Under the pieces are notes generated by a model. That model searched no databases. It was not told where the DNA came from and worked only from the letters and a program-made list of their open reading frames with translations. A DNA stretch of 52,335 nucleotides from a virus. Of the stretch, positions 19,295 to 29,416 are shown in pieces; the stretch's first letter is position 1; each line of letters begins with the position of its first letter. Made by a program: the position numbers and the translations under genes. The stretch covers positions 1 to 52,335 of IMG/VR virus record IMGVR_UViG_3300020439_000007. One strand, written 5' to 3'.

Positions 19295-22200
19295 ATGCCA
19301 CAAGAAACTAATCTCAACGTATCTCCTTATTTTGACGACTTTGATCCAGCGAAGAATTACTACCGAGTATTATTCAAGCCAGGTCTGCCAGTTCAAGCAA
19401 GAGAGTTAACGTCACTCCAAGCCGTTCTTCAGGATCAAGTTGAACAAATCGGAACCCACTTGTTCAAAGAGGGTTCCATTGTCATACCTGGTCAAGTTAA
19501 CTACAATAATACACTATTTGCAGTTGAAGTTGAACCAGAGTATCTTGGCATTCCTATTGAAAGTTATGCCGACGAACTAGTCAACGTCTACATTAGAGGA
19601 CAAAGCTCTAATGTACTTGCAAAAATTGTTTTTTATGAGGGAACAGCAGCATCTGAACGTGGATATTATACCTTCTTTGTAAGTTATGTTGGTGCTGGTA
19701 ATGAAGGTAAGGATACTTTTGATGATGACGAGACTCTTCTTTTAGAAGACAATCTTTCGACTCCTGTAGTAAACTTCCAGAGTGGTCAGGGATTTGCAAA
19801 TACTGCACCAATCAACTCAACATCTATTGGTTCTGCAGTATTTTTAACGGAAGGTGTATACTTTCTGCGCGGAACTTTTGTAAAGGTTCCTGGACAGACT
19901 CTTGTTCTTGACGCACACAAATCTGACCCATCCTATAGAGTTGGTCTTGAGATTTTTGAAGAGGTTATTTCTTCTGGTCAAGATAATACCCTTACTGACA
20001 ATGCGAAAGGATTTAATAACTATGCTGCACCTGGTGCGGATAGATTAAAAATTAGTGCTGTACTCTCTAAAAAACCATTAGAGTCTGATAAAAGTGAAAA
20101 CTTTGTTCAGTTGATGCTCATCAGAGATGGTAGTTTACAGCATATTCAAGATAGAACACAATATAATGAGTTAGCAGAAGAGCTGGCAAGAAGAACTTAC
20201 GATCAGTCTGGTGACTTTTATGTAAAACCATTCTCTATTCATGCTAGAGAATCTCTTGATGATCGTAAAGGTAATAATGGTATCTTTACAAAAGACCAAT
20301 TAACATACAACAATAATATTCCTAGCGATGATCTTGGTACATATAAGATCTCTCCAGGTAAAGCATTTATTCGTGGTTTTGAAGTAGATTCTGGAACAGT
20401 TCATTATCTGGATTTTGAAAAGACCAGAACTGTCAAAACATTAAAGGACCAAGCAGTTAATTATTTTACTGGTCCAACTTTAACACTGAATAGAACATTC
20501 GGTGCTCCTAGAATTGGATTCAGCACTTCTTCAACTATTAGTCTTAGAGATTCTAGAATTGGTGTCACAAGCACAACGCCTGCTGGTAAAGAGATTGGTC
20601 TTGCTCGCGTATATGACCATGCATTAGAATCTGGATCGTATTCTAGTGTAGCATCTGATATTAATGAGTGGGATATTACTCTGTATGATATTCAACCATA
20701 TACTGAGATTAGTATTAACCAGTCAACTACACTGAATGTACCTACTTATATTGAAGGTAAGTCTAGTGGTGCAACCGCACACTTACGCTTTAACACCACT
20801 ACTGGTATTGTAACCGCTTATGGAACCAAGGGTTCTTTCCTTAAAGGAGAAAAGTTAGTATTTAATGGTGTTGATGATGGAAGAATCTCAACAGCAGTTA
20901 CAGAATACAGTGTTGCTGACGTAAAGTCTCTGTATAGTAGCGTTGGTGCTGGACAGACCTTTAATAGTGATGTTAAGCAGTATGCCAAAGCAGAATTTAG
21001 TGGAATCACAATTTCTCCTAAGTCTGGATCTGCACCAGGAATCTCTACAGTAACATCTTCTGAGCAACTGTTCACTGGTGTTGTAAAAATTGGAGATCTG
21101 GTATCATTTACCAACAGTCTTCTTGGAAGTACATCGGTTAAGACTTATGCGAAAGTTGACAGTATTACTGATTCTAACAATATTATCATTTCTGGCATTA
21201 CTACAGTATCACTTATTAATGACGGCGGTCTGCCAACCTCAAGCATTACTCCCTCCGACTTTAAGGTCCTCGGTTCACGATTCCAATCTTCAACCGACAA
21301 CACTTTATACACTCCTCTGCCAAAATCGTTCGTCTCTTCAGTAGACCTTACAAAATCAACAATCTCTATTAAGAGAGAGTTTAACGTAACAATTACTGCT
21401 AACGCAACTAATACAATTCAAGCAGGAGAGAATGAGACCTTCCTCCCCTATGATGAAGAGCGTTACGTCCTTATCAATAGTCAAGGTGGATTTGAAATCT
21501 TAACTGCTGATAAATTCAGATATACAAATGGTGGAAGAGAGTTAAGAATCTTTGGTCTTGATGTTACTGGTTCTGGACGTTTAATTGCAACTTTAAGTAA
21601 GAATAATGTAACCAATAAAGTCAAAAACTCGATCAAAACAAATTCTATTATTGTCAATAAGTCTAAACTTTCTTCATCTGGTATTGGATCGACCACATTA
21701 AATGATGGACTTACTTATGGTTCTTATGGTTATGGTCTTAGAGTTCAAGACAGAGAAGTTTGTCTTCTTGAACCAGACGTAATCAAAGTTTATGGTGTAT
21801 TTGAAGCAAATGATACTGGAGCTCCAGATCTTCCATCAATTTCTCTGTTTAATCTTAACGGACCAACAGGTAAAACAGAAGACTTTGTTATTGGTGAAGA
21901 GATTGTTGGTCAAACTAGTGGCGCTATTGGTCTTTTTATTGAAAGACCAAATTCCGCTTCAGCAAGCATTGTATATCTGAACGACTTACGTTTTGAAATT
22001 GGAGAATCTGTTCTCACAGAGACTACAGGAATTACTGGTACAATTAATGACTTTGATGAGGGTGATGAAAATATTCTCAATCGCTTTACCTTAGATTCTG
22101 GTCATAGAGATACTATTGTAGATTACTCTAGACTGATTAGAAAACCTAACGCTAAAGCACCAAGAAGACAGTTAAGAGTTATTTTTGAATCTGCAGAATA

Positions 22201-25200
22201 TACAGACTCTACTGAAGGTGATCTGACAACGGTATCTTCTTACGATCAGTTTGATTACTGTGATCTTCCACTTCTTAAAGATGATACAAGATTAACTGAT
22301 GTTATTGACATTAGACCAAGAGTAAGGCAGTTTGATTCCAATTCAAGTTCCGTATCTCCTTTTGAGTTTAATTCAAGAACCTTTGAAGATGGAACAAACT
22401 CCGCTAAGAATATTCTTGCATCTGATGAGTCTATTCTCATAACTTATAGTCACTATCTTCCTAGAATTGATAAACTATACTTTAATCCAGACGGAGGATT
22501 CCAACTGCTGAAGGGTGTTCCTAGTGAGTCTCCTCTTCCCCCACTTCCAATTGAAAATGCCCTGGAAGTAGCAACAATAGATCTTCCACCGTATATCTGT
22601 AATGCAGAGAATGTAAGCATTTCTCTGAAGTCTCATAAGAGATACAGAATGCAAGACATTGCACTTCTGGAAGATAGAATTAAAAATCTTGAGTATTATA
22701 CTGCACTGTCTCTGCTTGAAGCAAAGACTGAAGCATTAATCATTCCAGATGAAAGTGGTCTGACTAGATTCAAGTCTGGTATTTTTGTTGATAACTTTAC
22801 AACTACCAGGAATCAACTCAAAGCTGGTAGTATTACCAACTCTATCGACCCAGTTAATACTGAATTGAGACCTTCTCACTTCACAACTGAAGTTGATATG
22901 TTAATCGGTTCCAGATCTCTGATTGGCATTGGAACCACAGCAAATCCAAATGTAAGTCCTGCATTTGTAACTGACATTGTTGGTTCTAACTATAGAAGAA
23001 CTGGTCAGGTAGTTACTATTAACTATGTTGATAGTCTTGAAATTCAGAACCCATTCGCAACAAGAGTTGAGAACGTAACTCCATATCTGGTTACAACTTA
23101 CGCTGGTAATATTGAACTCTTCCCAACCTCAGATATCTGGATTGACCAGGTAAGATTGGCACCACAGAGAATCAATGTAGATGATTACACCCAAACCAGA
23201 TTACAACTTGAGTTTGCTGGTTATGATGCACAAACAGGTCTTGGACCTGTACGTTGGGGTGCTTGGGCAGCAACGTGGACTGGATCTTCTACTACATCCA
23301 CAAGCAGCACGGTTCAAACAGGCAGCAGACAGTCTCAAAGTGGCAGAACAATTACTACTACCAATAGCTTTAGAACAACAACTACTACAACCACTACTAG
23401 AACTGGTACAGAAAATAGAAGTGGCGATAGACTCAGAGTTTCTGAACAGACTGAAGTTATCAATGAAGGTGACAGAGTTGTAAGTTCTGATGTGATCGCA
23501 TTTATGAGATCACGTAATATTGAATTTACTGGTAGAAAGTTTAAACCAAGAACCAGAGTTTATGGATTCTTTGATGGTACTAATGTAAACAACTTCGTTG
23601 TTCCAAAACTACTTGAAATTAGAATGATTAGTGGATCATTCTCTGTTGGTGAGACTGTAACTGGCACAATGCCAACCAGCGCAACTCCTACTGTTGGAAA
23701 TAGTACTCCAGCAATTTCATTCAGAGTTGCTCAGTCCAACCACAAGTATGGACCAATTAATGCACCCACTGATGTATATACACTCAGTCCATATGACGAG
23801 AACTACACAATTCCAGAGAACTATTCAAGTTCTTCCATCATTCTTAATGTAGATACCAGAACTCTCTCTGAGAGCAATCAGTCACTTTATACTGGTTGGG
23901 TTAGAACTGGTATGCGCCTTAGAGGTGCTAATGGTGAAGCAGAAGTTATTGATGTTAAATTAGTAACTGATAGAATTGGAACGGTAATTGGTACGTTCTT
24001 TATTCCAAATCCAAATAATCCAACAAATCCAACCTTTGAAGTAGGCACAAAGGTATTCAGACTTACCAGCAGTTCTGTTAATAGTAATCTTGGTGGTCTT
24101 ACTGTCACGAGTGGAGAAGAAGCATACTTTGCTTCGGGTACTCTTAATAATGTTCAAGAGACTATTAGATCTACCAGAAAACCACGATTTGAAAGAGTAA
24201 CAGCATCTGAGTCGAGACCTGCAACTGATGTACAGGTGACAACCGCAGTAACTAACAGTACTCAGACTAGTGTTAGAGTCTTGCCACCACCTCCTCCACC
24301 GCCACCGCCACCACCGCCACCACCAAGGCCAAGACCTTCGGCACCGAGACCTAATCCTCCAAGGCCACGTCCTGCGCCACCACCACGTCCTCCAAGACCT
24401 CCAAGACCCCCTCGTCCACCTCGTCCGCCACGTCCACCGAGACCACCGCGTAGAAGAGGTAAAGACCCCTTGGCGCAATCATTCTCGATTGTTGATGATC
24501 CAGGAGCATTTGTAACTGAGGTTGAAGTATTCTTCAGAACGAAGGACCCACTTCTACCTGTCACAGTACAATTGAGACCAATGGTCAATGGATATCCTTC
24601 TAATGAAGTTTACCCATTTGGTGAAGTAATTCTTGAATCTGACGACATTGAAGAATCTTTTGATGCAACAATTCCTACAACTGTTGTATTCCCAGCACCA
24701 GTTTATCTGAATGGTAATACAGAGCATTGTGTTGTTCTTCTTTCTGATTCTAATGAATATACCGTCTGGATTTCCAGAATGGGCGAAGTAGACGTAAGTA
24801 CACTTCTGCAAGCAGAATCTAGACAAGTTCTTGTATCTGCACAACCACACCTTGGTTCTCTGTTCAAATCTCAGAATGGTTCTACTTGGAATGCTTCTCA
24901 GTATGAAGATCTCAAGATGAATCTTTATACTGCAGGATTTGATGAAAGTGCTACTATCTCCTTCTTTAACCCCGAACTTGCTAGAGGTAATCAGCAAATT
25001 GCAAACCTTACTAAGGATGCTCTTGAATTTGAATCTAAGCGTGTAATTGTTACTGCCAATGATATTATTGATACATCAAACTTCGTAATTGGTAATACTA
25101 TTGTTCAAAAGGATGCAAATGTAAGTGGTGACTATGTTGGTGCTGGTGGATCTGCCACAGGCGCTCTGACAATTGTTAATGCTGGTATTGGTTACACTCC

Positions 25201-26947
25201 ATCTGATGGAAATCAATTCACCTTCACTAACGTACCTCTGATTACATTCAGTGGTAATGGTAGAAATGCTACTGCTGACATCACAATCGGTGCTCAGGGT
25301 GCTACAAATGGTGTTGCTATCGCTGCAACTATCAATACTGGTGGATCTGGATACCAAGTTGGTGATGTATTTACAGTTGGTAGCTTTGGTAATGATCAAT
25401 TAGGAAGAAACCTTCAACTGTCTCTTGGTAATGTAACTGGTATCAATGAACTAATCATTGATAACATTCAAGGCGAATTTGAGATTAATGCTGCCAAACC
25501 ACTGCAGTATATTAGTCCAAGCACAGGAATCACAACAATGGTTGCTGTTGCTGGTGGTGATATTCAAGTCAGTGATTTTGAACTTGCAACTCTTGCCGAA
25601 GATGGATTGCACATCAAGGTTAATCATAAGAACCATGGTATGCACTCTACCCTCAATACTGTAAACATTAAAGGTGTTAAGGGTGATCTTAAGGCAACAA
25701 CTCTTACTGCTGAGTATACAAATTCAGATTCTGGAGCAATCAGTATTGCAAGTACTATTGGTTTTGAAACATTTGAGAATGTATCCGTTGCATCTACTAA
25801 CCCTGGTTATGTAATTCTTGATGATGAAATTATCGCTTACACTGGCGTTGCAGCAGGACAACTGACTGGAATCACCAGAGGTGTTGATAATACAAGAACC
25901 TTCACATATCCATTGAAGACTTCTATTCAAAAGTATGAGAACAACGGCATCTCTTTGAGAAGAATCAATACTGATCATACTCTTCAAGATGCTCTTGTAA
26001 ACAGACCTATTACTCTTGATTCTTACTATATTAGAATTAATACTGCTATCAATGGTGTTAATAGAAATAGTGGTTCGGGACTTCCCAAACTCTATATTAA
26101 TAATGCCAAATCTAGTGGTGGTGACATGATGTTCGCAACACAGAACATTCAATATGAAGCAGTTAGACCTATTGTTCAAACAATGACTCTGCCAGGAACA
26201 GCAATTTCTGCAGAACTTAAAGGAATTACTGCAACTAGTGTTGATGGTAGTGAAATCTCATTTGAAGAGACTCAAAAAACTACAATCAATCTTGACGAGG
26301 ACACTTATCTGCCCGAACCTAGAATGATTGCTTCTAGAGTCAATGAACTTGCACAACTTGATAATCTCCCTGGCAATAAGTCCATGGAACTGACATTTAC
26401 ATTGTCTACAGCAAATAGCAATGTATCTCCAGTTATTGACCTTGACCGAGTTGGTATGGTTCTTATCTCCAATAGAGTAAATGCTCCAATTACGGATTAT
26501 AAGAATGACTCTAGAACTGCATCCCTTAATGAAGATCCAACTGCGTTTATCTACGCAAATAAACCAGTAGAACTGGAGAATCCAGGAACTTCTATCAAGG
26601 TTCTTCTTGCAGGTTATGTCAATAGTTACAATGACATTAGAGCGTTCTACTCTATCAGTAACTCTCCAGAAGTTGAACCACTTTACTATCCATTCCCTGG
26701 ATATGATAATCTGGATATAAATGGAAACATCCTTGATTTTGCTAATAGTAGTGGTCTCCCTAACAAGAGAGTTCCTAAGACAGATGTACTTGCATCTGAG
26801 AGTCAAAATCTGATTTACAAAGATTATGAATTCAGTATTGATAATTTGCCAGAGTTTAAATACTTTAGTATTAAACTTGTAGGAACCTCTACAAATCAGG
26901 CATATCCACCAAGGATCAGAGACCTCAGAGTTATCGCACTTGCATAA
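19295..26947 (+). CDS. Large tail/baseplate structural protein, DUF4815-like N-terminus, 2550 aa
   Basis: It lies where T4 has its short-tail-fibre and pin genes (gp9-gp12). The N-terminus NLNVSPYFDDFDPAKNYYRV, then LFKPGLPVQARELTSLQAVL and IGTHLFKEGSIVIPG, fits the large cyanophage proteins with a DUF4815-like domain (from memory). Further along are a Thr/Ser-rich linker (~residues 1330-1380), a conserved segment FMRSRNIEFTGRKFKPRTRV (~1404-1423), a 59-residue Pro/Arg hinge (~1664-1722), then DPLAQSFSIVDDPGAFVTEV with FFRTKDPLLPVTVQLRP, two GxGY units (~1960-2020) and a DDEIIAYTG...GITRGVDNTR unit (~2180). No signal peptide or membrane span is present. It is likely a fibre- or pin-like part of the baseplate periphery, the hinge separating an anchored N-terminal part from a distal part. 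The exact T4 equivalent is not assignable. Confidence 0.78.
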   Translation: MPQETNLNVSPYFDDFDPAKNYYRVLFKPGLPVQARELTSLQAVLQDQVEQIGTHLFKEGSIVIPGQVNYNNTLFAVEVEPEYLGIPIESYADELVNVYIRGQSSNVLAKIVFYEGTAASERGYYTFFVSYVGAGNEGKDTFDDDETLLLEDNLSTPVVNFQSGQGFANTAPINSTSIGSAVFLTEGVYFLRGTFVKVPGQTLVLDAHKSDPSYRVGLEIFEEVISSGQDNTLTDNAKGFNNYAAPGADRLKISAVLSKKPLESDKSENFVQLMLIRDGSLQHIQDRTQYNELAEELARRTYDQSGDFYVKPFSIHARESLDDRKGNNGIFTKDQLTYNNNIPSDDLGTYKISPGKAFIRGFEVDSGTVHYLDFEKTRTVKTLKDQAVNYFTGPTLTLNRTFGAPRIGFSTSSTISLRDSRIGVTSTTPAGKEIGLARVYDHALESGSYSSVASDINEWDITLYDIQPYTEISINQSTTLNVPTYIEGKSSGATAHLRFNTTTGIVTAYGTKGSFLKGEKLVFNGVDDGRISTAVTEYSVADVKSLYSSVGAGQTFNSDVKQYAKAEFSGITISPKSGSAPGISTVTSSEQLFTGVVKIGDLVSFTNSLLGSTSVKTYAKVDSITDSNNIIISGITTVSLINDGGLPTSSITPSDFKVLGSRFQSSTDNTLYTPLPKSFVSSVDLTKSTISIKREFNVTITANATNTIQAGENETFLPYDEERYVLINSQGGFEILTADKFRYTNGGRELRIFGLDVTGSGRLIATLSKNNVTNKVKNSIKTNSIIVNKSKLSSSGIGSTTLNDGLTYGSYGYGLRVQDREVCLLEPDVIKVYGVFEANDTGAPDLPSISLFNLNGPTGKTEDFVIGEEIVGQTSGAIGLFIERPNSASASIVYLNDLRFEIGESVLTETTGITGTINDFDEGDENILNRFTLDSGHRDTIVDYSRLIRKPNAKAPRRQLRVIFESAEYTDSTEGDLTTVSSYDQFDYCDLPLLKDDTRLTDVIDIRPRVRQFDSNSSSVSPFEFNSRTFEDGTNSAKNILASDESILITYSHYLPRIDKLYFNPDGGFQLLKGVPSESPLPPLPIENALEVATIDLPPYICNAENVSISLKSHKRYRMQDIALLEDRIKNLEYYTALSLLEAKTEALIIPDESGLTRFKSGIFVDNFTTTRNQLKAGSITNSIDPVNTELRPSHFTTEVDMLIGSRSLIGIGTTANPNVSPAFVTDIVGSNYRRTGQVVTINYVDSLEIQNPFATRVENVTPYLVTTYAGNIELFPTSDIWIDQVRLAPQRINVDDYTQTRLQLEFAGYDAQTGLGPVRWGAWAATWTGSSTTSTSSTVQTGSRQSQSGRTITTTNSFRTTTTTTTTRTGTENRSGDRLRVSEQTEVINEGDRVVSSDVIAFMRSRNIEFTGRKFKPRTRVYGFFDGTNVNNFVVPKLLEIRMISGSFSVGETVTGTMPTSATPTVGNSTPAISFRVAQSNHKYGPINAPTDVYTLSPYDENYTIPENYSSSSIILNVDTRTLSESNQSLYTGWVRTGMRLRGANGEAEVIDVKLVTDRIGTVIGTFFIPNPNNPTNPTFEVGTKVFRLTSSSVNSNLGGLTVTSGEEAYFASGTLNNVQETIRSTRKPRFERVTASESRPATDVQVTTAVTNSTQTSVRVLPPPPPPPPPPPPPPRPRPSAPRPNPPRPRPAPPPRPPRPPRPPRPPRPPRPPRPPRRRGKDPLAQSFSIVDDPGAFVTEVEVFFRTKDPLLPVTVQLRPMVNGYPSNEVYPFGEVILESDDIEESFDATIPTTVVFPAPVYLNGNTEHCVVLLSDSNEYTVWISRMGEVDVSTLLQAESRQVLVSAQPHLGSLFKSQNGSTWNASQYEDLKMNLYTAGFDESATISFFNPELARGNQQIANLTKDALEFESKRVIVTANDIIDTSNFVIGNTIVQKDANVSGDYVGAGGSATGALTIVNAGIGYTPSDGNQFTFTNVPLITFSGNGRNATADITIGAQGATNGVAIAATINTGGSGYQVGDVFTVGSFGNDQLGRNLQLSLGNVTGINELIIDNIQGEFEINAAKPLQYISPSTGITTMVAVAGGDIQVSDFELATLAEDGLHIKVNHKNHGMHSTLNTVNIKGVKGDLKATTLTAEYTNSDSGAISIASTIGFETFENVSVASTNPGYVILDDEIIAYTGVAAGQLTGITRGVDNTRTFTYPLKTSIQKYENNGISLRRINTDHTLQDALVNRPITLDSYYIRINTAINGVNRNSGSGLPKLYINNAKSSGGDMMFATQNIQYEAVRPIVQTMTLPGTAISAELKGITATSVDGSEISFEETQKTTINLDEDTYLPEPRMIASRVNELAQLDNLPGNKSMELTFTLSTANSNVSPVIDLDRVGMVLISNRVNAPITDYKNDSRTASLNEDPTAFIYANKPVELENPGTSIKVLLAGYVNSYNDIRAFYSISNSPEVEPLYYPFPGYDNLDINGNILDFANSSGLPNKRVPKTDVLASESQNLIYKDYEFSIDNLPEFKYFSIKLVGTSTNQAYPPRIRDLRVIALA
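24281..24457 (+). repeat. Proline-arginine minisatellite coding a rigid hinge
   Basis: Within the 2550-residue gene: a run of 14 Pro codons, then mixed Pro/Arg/Ala/Ser, then a seven-fold R-P-P series ending in PRRRGKDP. The DNA is a locally C-rich, purine-poor tract of CCA/CCT/CCG codons, unlike the AT-leaning sequence around it. Different synonymous codons are used in successive units, so the repeat is probably kept for the peptide and not merely a recent slippage product. Confidence 0.85.
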
Positions 26948-26948
26948 T

Positions 26949-27161
26949 ATGGACAATAGGTATCTTAAAGTTGAAGGTCATAGTTTTCTGGTCAGAGATT
27001 CACACTCAAACGCGATTGTGAATCGAGACCAGAAAGGTTATGACACATATAAAAATCTTAAGAGAGCGAAGAGTAAGGAAAAAGAGAGACTTGATAAATT
27101 AGAAAATGATGTCAGTGAAATCAAGGATCTCTTAATTCAATTAATAAACAAGGACAAGTAA
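26949..27161 (+). CDS. Small coiled-coil protein, 70 aa
   Basis: ATG at 26949, one base after the stop of the 2550-residue gene (an in-frame TTG at 26940 would lie inside that gene). The product begins MDNRYLKVEGHSFLVRDSHS, with a short beta-type N-terminal half (FLVRDSHSNAIVNRD) and a strongly charged helix from about residue 34 to the end. The heptad pattern LDKLENDVSEIKDLLIQLIN indicates a coiled coil that could form a trimer or dimer. From memory, a small gene of this type sits directly before gp13 in many marine T4-like phages. No function has been assigned to my knowledge. Coupling to both neighbours is tight (gp13 starts at the base after its stop), so it probably acts in neck or tail assembly; this is inference. 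Confidence 0.7.
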   Translation: MDNRYLKVEGHSFLVRDSHSNAIVNRDQKGYDTYKNLKRAKSKEKERLDKLENDVSEIKDLLIQLINKDK

Positions 27162-28001
27162 ATGGCAACTCCAGCAAGCAGACAAGGACTGATTGACTAC
27201 GCAAAGAGGCAACTAGGTGCTCCTGTGCTGGAGATCAATGTTGCTGATGAACAAATCGATGATATCATCGATGATTCTCTACAATTCTTTTATGAGAGAC
27301 ATTTTGATGGCGTTGTTCAAACGTTTTTGAAGTATGAAGTAACTCAAGCAGATATTGATAGAGCAAGAGCACAGGTAGGTGGAGTTGGTATTGCATCAAC
27401 TCAAGCAACTGGAAATGTAGGAGGAACACCAACTACATTCAACTTCTATGAGACTGAGAATTTTATTCCTGTCCCACCTCAGATTATTGGTATTACTAAA
27501 GTATTCCATTTTGAGGGATCTAGCAGTCTCTCCAGTGGAATGTTTAATATTAAGTATCAGTTGTTCTTGAATGATCTTTATCATTTTAGTTCTCTTGAAC
27601 TCTTAACATATTCTATGGTTAAGAGACAATTGTCTGATATTGACTTTTTACTTACAACACAAAAACAAATAAGATTCAATCAAAGACAAGATAGACTCTA
27701 CATGGATATGGACTGGTCGTCCCTCGATCCTGGAGATATCTTAGTGATTGATTGCTATAGACTTCTTGATCCAAATGATTCTCCTGGAGTATGGAGCGAT
27801 TCTTTCCTCAAGAAGTATGTTACTGCTGCACTCAAGAAGCAGTGGGGTCAGAACCTAATTAAATTCCAGGGAGTAAAACTTCCTGGTGGAACAGAATTAA
27901 ATGGCAGACAAATTTACGACGATGGTGTGAATGAGCTAAATGCTCTGATAGACAAGATGTCTTCTACATACGAACTTCCACCATTAGATATGATCGGTTA
28001 A
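27162..28001 (+). CDS. gp13: Neck protein gp13
   Basis: 279 residues against 309 in T4. In T4, gp13 and gp14 form the neck that closes the filled head below the portal and accepts the tail. The N-terminus SRQGLIDYAKRQLGAPVLEI, then NVADEQIDDIIDDSLQFFYE (about residues 26-45), is the characteristic gp13 opening, and LDPGDILVIDCYRLLDP plus LKKYVTAALKKQWGQNLIKF (residues ~222-241) and a PGGTELNGRQIYDDG segment fit the conserved C-terminal half. The start ATG at 27162 follows the previous stop directly (TAAATG). gp14 follows after 4 bases. Confidence 0.93.
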   Translation: MATPASRQGLIDYAKRQLGAPVLEINVADEQIDDIIDDSLQFFYERHFDGVVQTFLKYEVTQADIDRARAQVGGVGIASTQATGNVGGTPTTFNFYETENFIPVPPQIIGITKVFHFEGSSSLSSGMFNIKYQLFLNDLYHFSSLELLTYSMVKRQLSDIDFLLTTQKQIRFNQRQDRLYMDMDWSSLDPGDILVIDCYRLLDPNDSPGVWSDSFLKKYVTAALKKQWGQNLIKFQGVKLPGGTELNGRQIYDDGVNELNALIDKMSSTYELPPLDMIG

Positions 28002-28005
28002 TAAT

Positions 28006-29406
28006 ATGGCGTTAAATCCATTCTTTCTCCATGGTTCTTCTGGGGAACAAAATTTAGTCCAAGATTTGGTAAACGAGCAACTTAAGATGTTCGGAGTGGA
28101 GGTTTATTATCTCCCAAGAATTTACCAAAATGAAAAAACTGTTATGGAGGAAGTGTCTCGGTCTGAGTTTACCGCAGCAATTCCTCTTGAAGCATATGTA
28201 GATACATATGATGGATTCAGTGGTGCTGGAACCTTACTGTCTAAATTTGGTGTTCAAGAAGTTGACGATTTAACAATTATCATATCAAAAGAGAGATATG
28301 AATCTGTTGTTCAACAACAAGCAGCGGTAATCGATAAAACTAAATTAACTTCTAGACCAAAAGAAGGAGATTTAATCTACTTCCCCCTTGGTGATAGATT
28401 ATTTGAGATTAAGTATGTTGAGCACGAAAAACCATTCTGGCAATTACAAAAAAATTATGTTTATGAACTGAGATTAGAACTCTTTGCATACAACGACGAA
28501 GAGATTGATACTGGAATCTCTGAAATTGATGATAATACTCAAGATGCGGGTTACATTCAGACCTTCAATATGGTTGGTATTGGATCTACCGCAACTGCAA
28601 TTACCTCTCTGAGAGATGGTGCTGTAAGAAGAGTTATTGTAAACAGAAGAGGATCTGGATATACTGGAGTTCCAAGAGTTGCAATCAGTTCTGCTCCATC
28701 TGGTGGCATAACTGCAGTTGGTATTGCTTCAATGATTGGTGGTATTATAGATCTTTGTGATGCAAGTCCAGATAATCTTAGAGTGCAAAAAGTTACTCTT
28801 GCAGATCCTGGAATGGGATACACTGCTGCCCCAAGAGTTACATTCCATGGTGGTGAGGGATCTGGTGCATATGCAACTGCTCAAATTGCAGATAGAGTAG
28901 TTGGAATTATAACCATAACAAGTGGTGGTAGTGGTTACATTGGCATTCCAACAGTAACTGTTGTCGCACCTGGTATTGCGAGTACCACTATTGATGCAAA
29001 GATTACGGCAAGACTCTCTGGTCTTGGAACAATCACAGAACTGGTAATCGAAGATGCTGGTGGATATTATGAAGGAGTACCAGAAATTAGAATTGCTGGA
29101 CCACAAAATACAGTTGGTTACGGTACATATCTAACGAATGAAGATGTGGTTGGTTCTGCAAGTAGTGCAACTGCACGGGTCAATTCTTGGAATGCTGTAA
29201 CTCAGGTCCTTAAATTGAAAGATATTGTTGGTGAGTTCCAGAGTGGAGAGTCTATTATAGGTCAAGCGAGTGGTGCTGCTTACGCAAATATTGACCTAAA
29301 TAAATTTAACGTTCCTGAAAATGGTTACGCACAGAACGTTACCATTGAGCAGGAAGCAGACGCGATTCTTGACTTTAGTGAATCTAACCCATTTGGTAGC
29401 CCATAG
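28006..29406 (+). CDS. gp14: Neck protein gp14
   Basis: 466 residues, nearly twice T4 gp14 (256). The first ~185 residues are the gp14 core: LNPFFLHGSSGEQNLVQDLV, YLPRIYQNEKTVMEEV and FGVQEVDDLTIIISKERYE, then GDLIYFPLGDRLFEIKYVEH and FWQLQKNYVYELRLELFAY. From about residue 195 to 410 there is an inserted beta-rich part with three G-x-GY units (GSGYTGVPRV, GMGYTAAPRV, GSGYIGIPTV) and a GEFQSGESIIGQASGAA element. The original C-terminal end is kept (FNVPENGYAQNVTIEQEADA). The insert is probably displayed on the outside of the neck, and the family-wide recurrence of the module suggests a shared surface or packing role. gp15 starts 10 bases after the stop behind AGGAGA. Confidence 0.92.
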   Translation: MALNPFFLHGSSGEQNLVQDLVNEQLKMFGVEVYYLPRIYQNEKTVMEEVSRSEFTAAIPLEAYVDTYDGFSGAGTLLSKFGVQEVDDLTIIISKERYESVVQQQAAVIDKTKLTSRPKEGDLIYFPLGDRLFEIKYVEHEKPFWQLQKNYVYELRLELFAYNDEEIDTGISEIDDNTQDAGYIQTFNMVGIGSTATAITSLRDGAVRRVIVNRRGSGYTGVPRVAISSAPSGGITAVGIASMIGGIIDLCDASPDNLRVQKVTLADPGMGYTAAPRVTFHGGEGSGAYATAQIADRVVGIITITSGGSGYIGIPTVTVVAPGIASTTIDAKITARLSGLGTITELVIEDAGGYYEGVPEIRIAGPQNTVGYGTYLTNEDVVGSASSATARVNSWNAVTQVLKLKDIVGEFQSGESIIGQASGAAYANIDLNKFNVPENGYAQNVTIEQEADAILDFSESNPFGSP

Positions 29407-29416
29407 GAGATAGACC

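Noticed and set aside
24360-24455. Possible CRISPR or phase-variable repeat array
   Set aside because: The repeated units are short in-frame R-P-P codons with varied synonymous codons and no spacers; it is a coding hinge.
24262-24588. Antisense glycine-rich frame opposite the polyproline hinge
   Set aside because: Runs of Gly and Arg arise from reading CC-rich DNA backwards; no independent evidence for a gene.
29294-29302. CTAAATAAATTT inside gp14 as a late promoter
   Set aside because: It lies within the coding part ahead of no gene start at usual distance (gp15 starts 120 bases later behind its own ribosome-binding site), so it is probably incidental, though it cannot be excluded.
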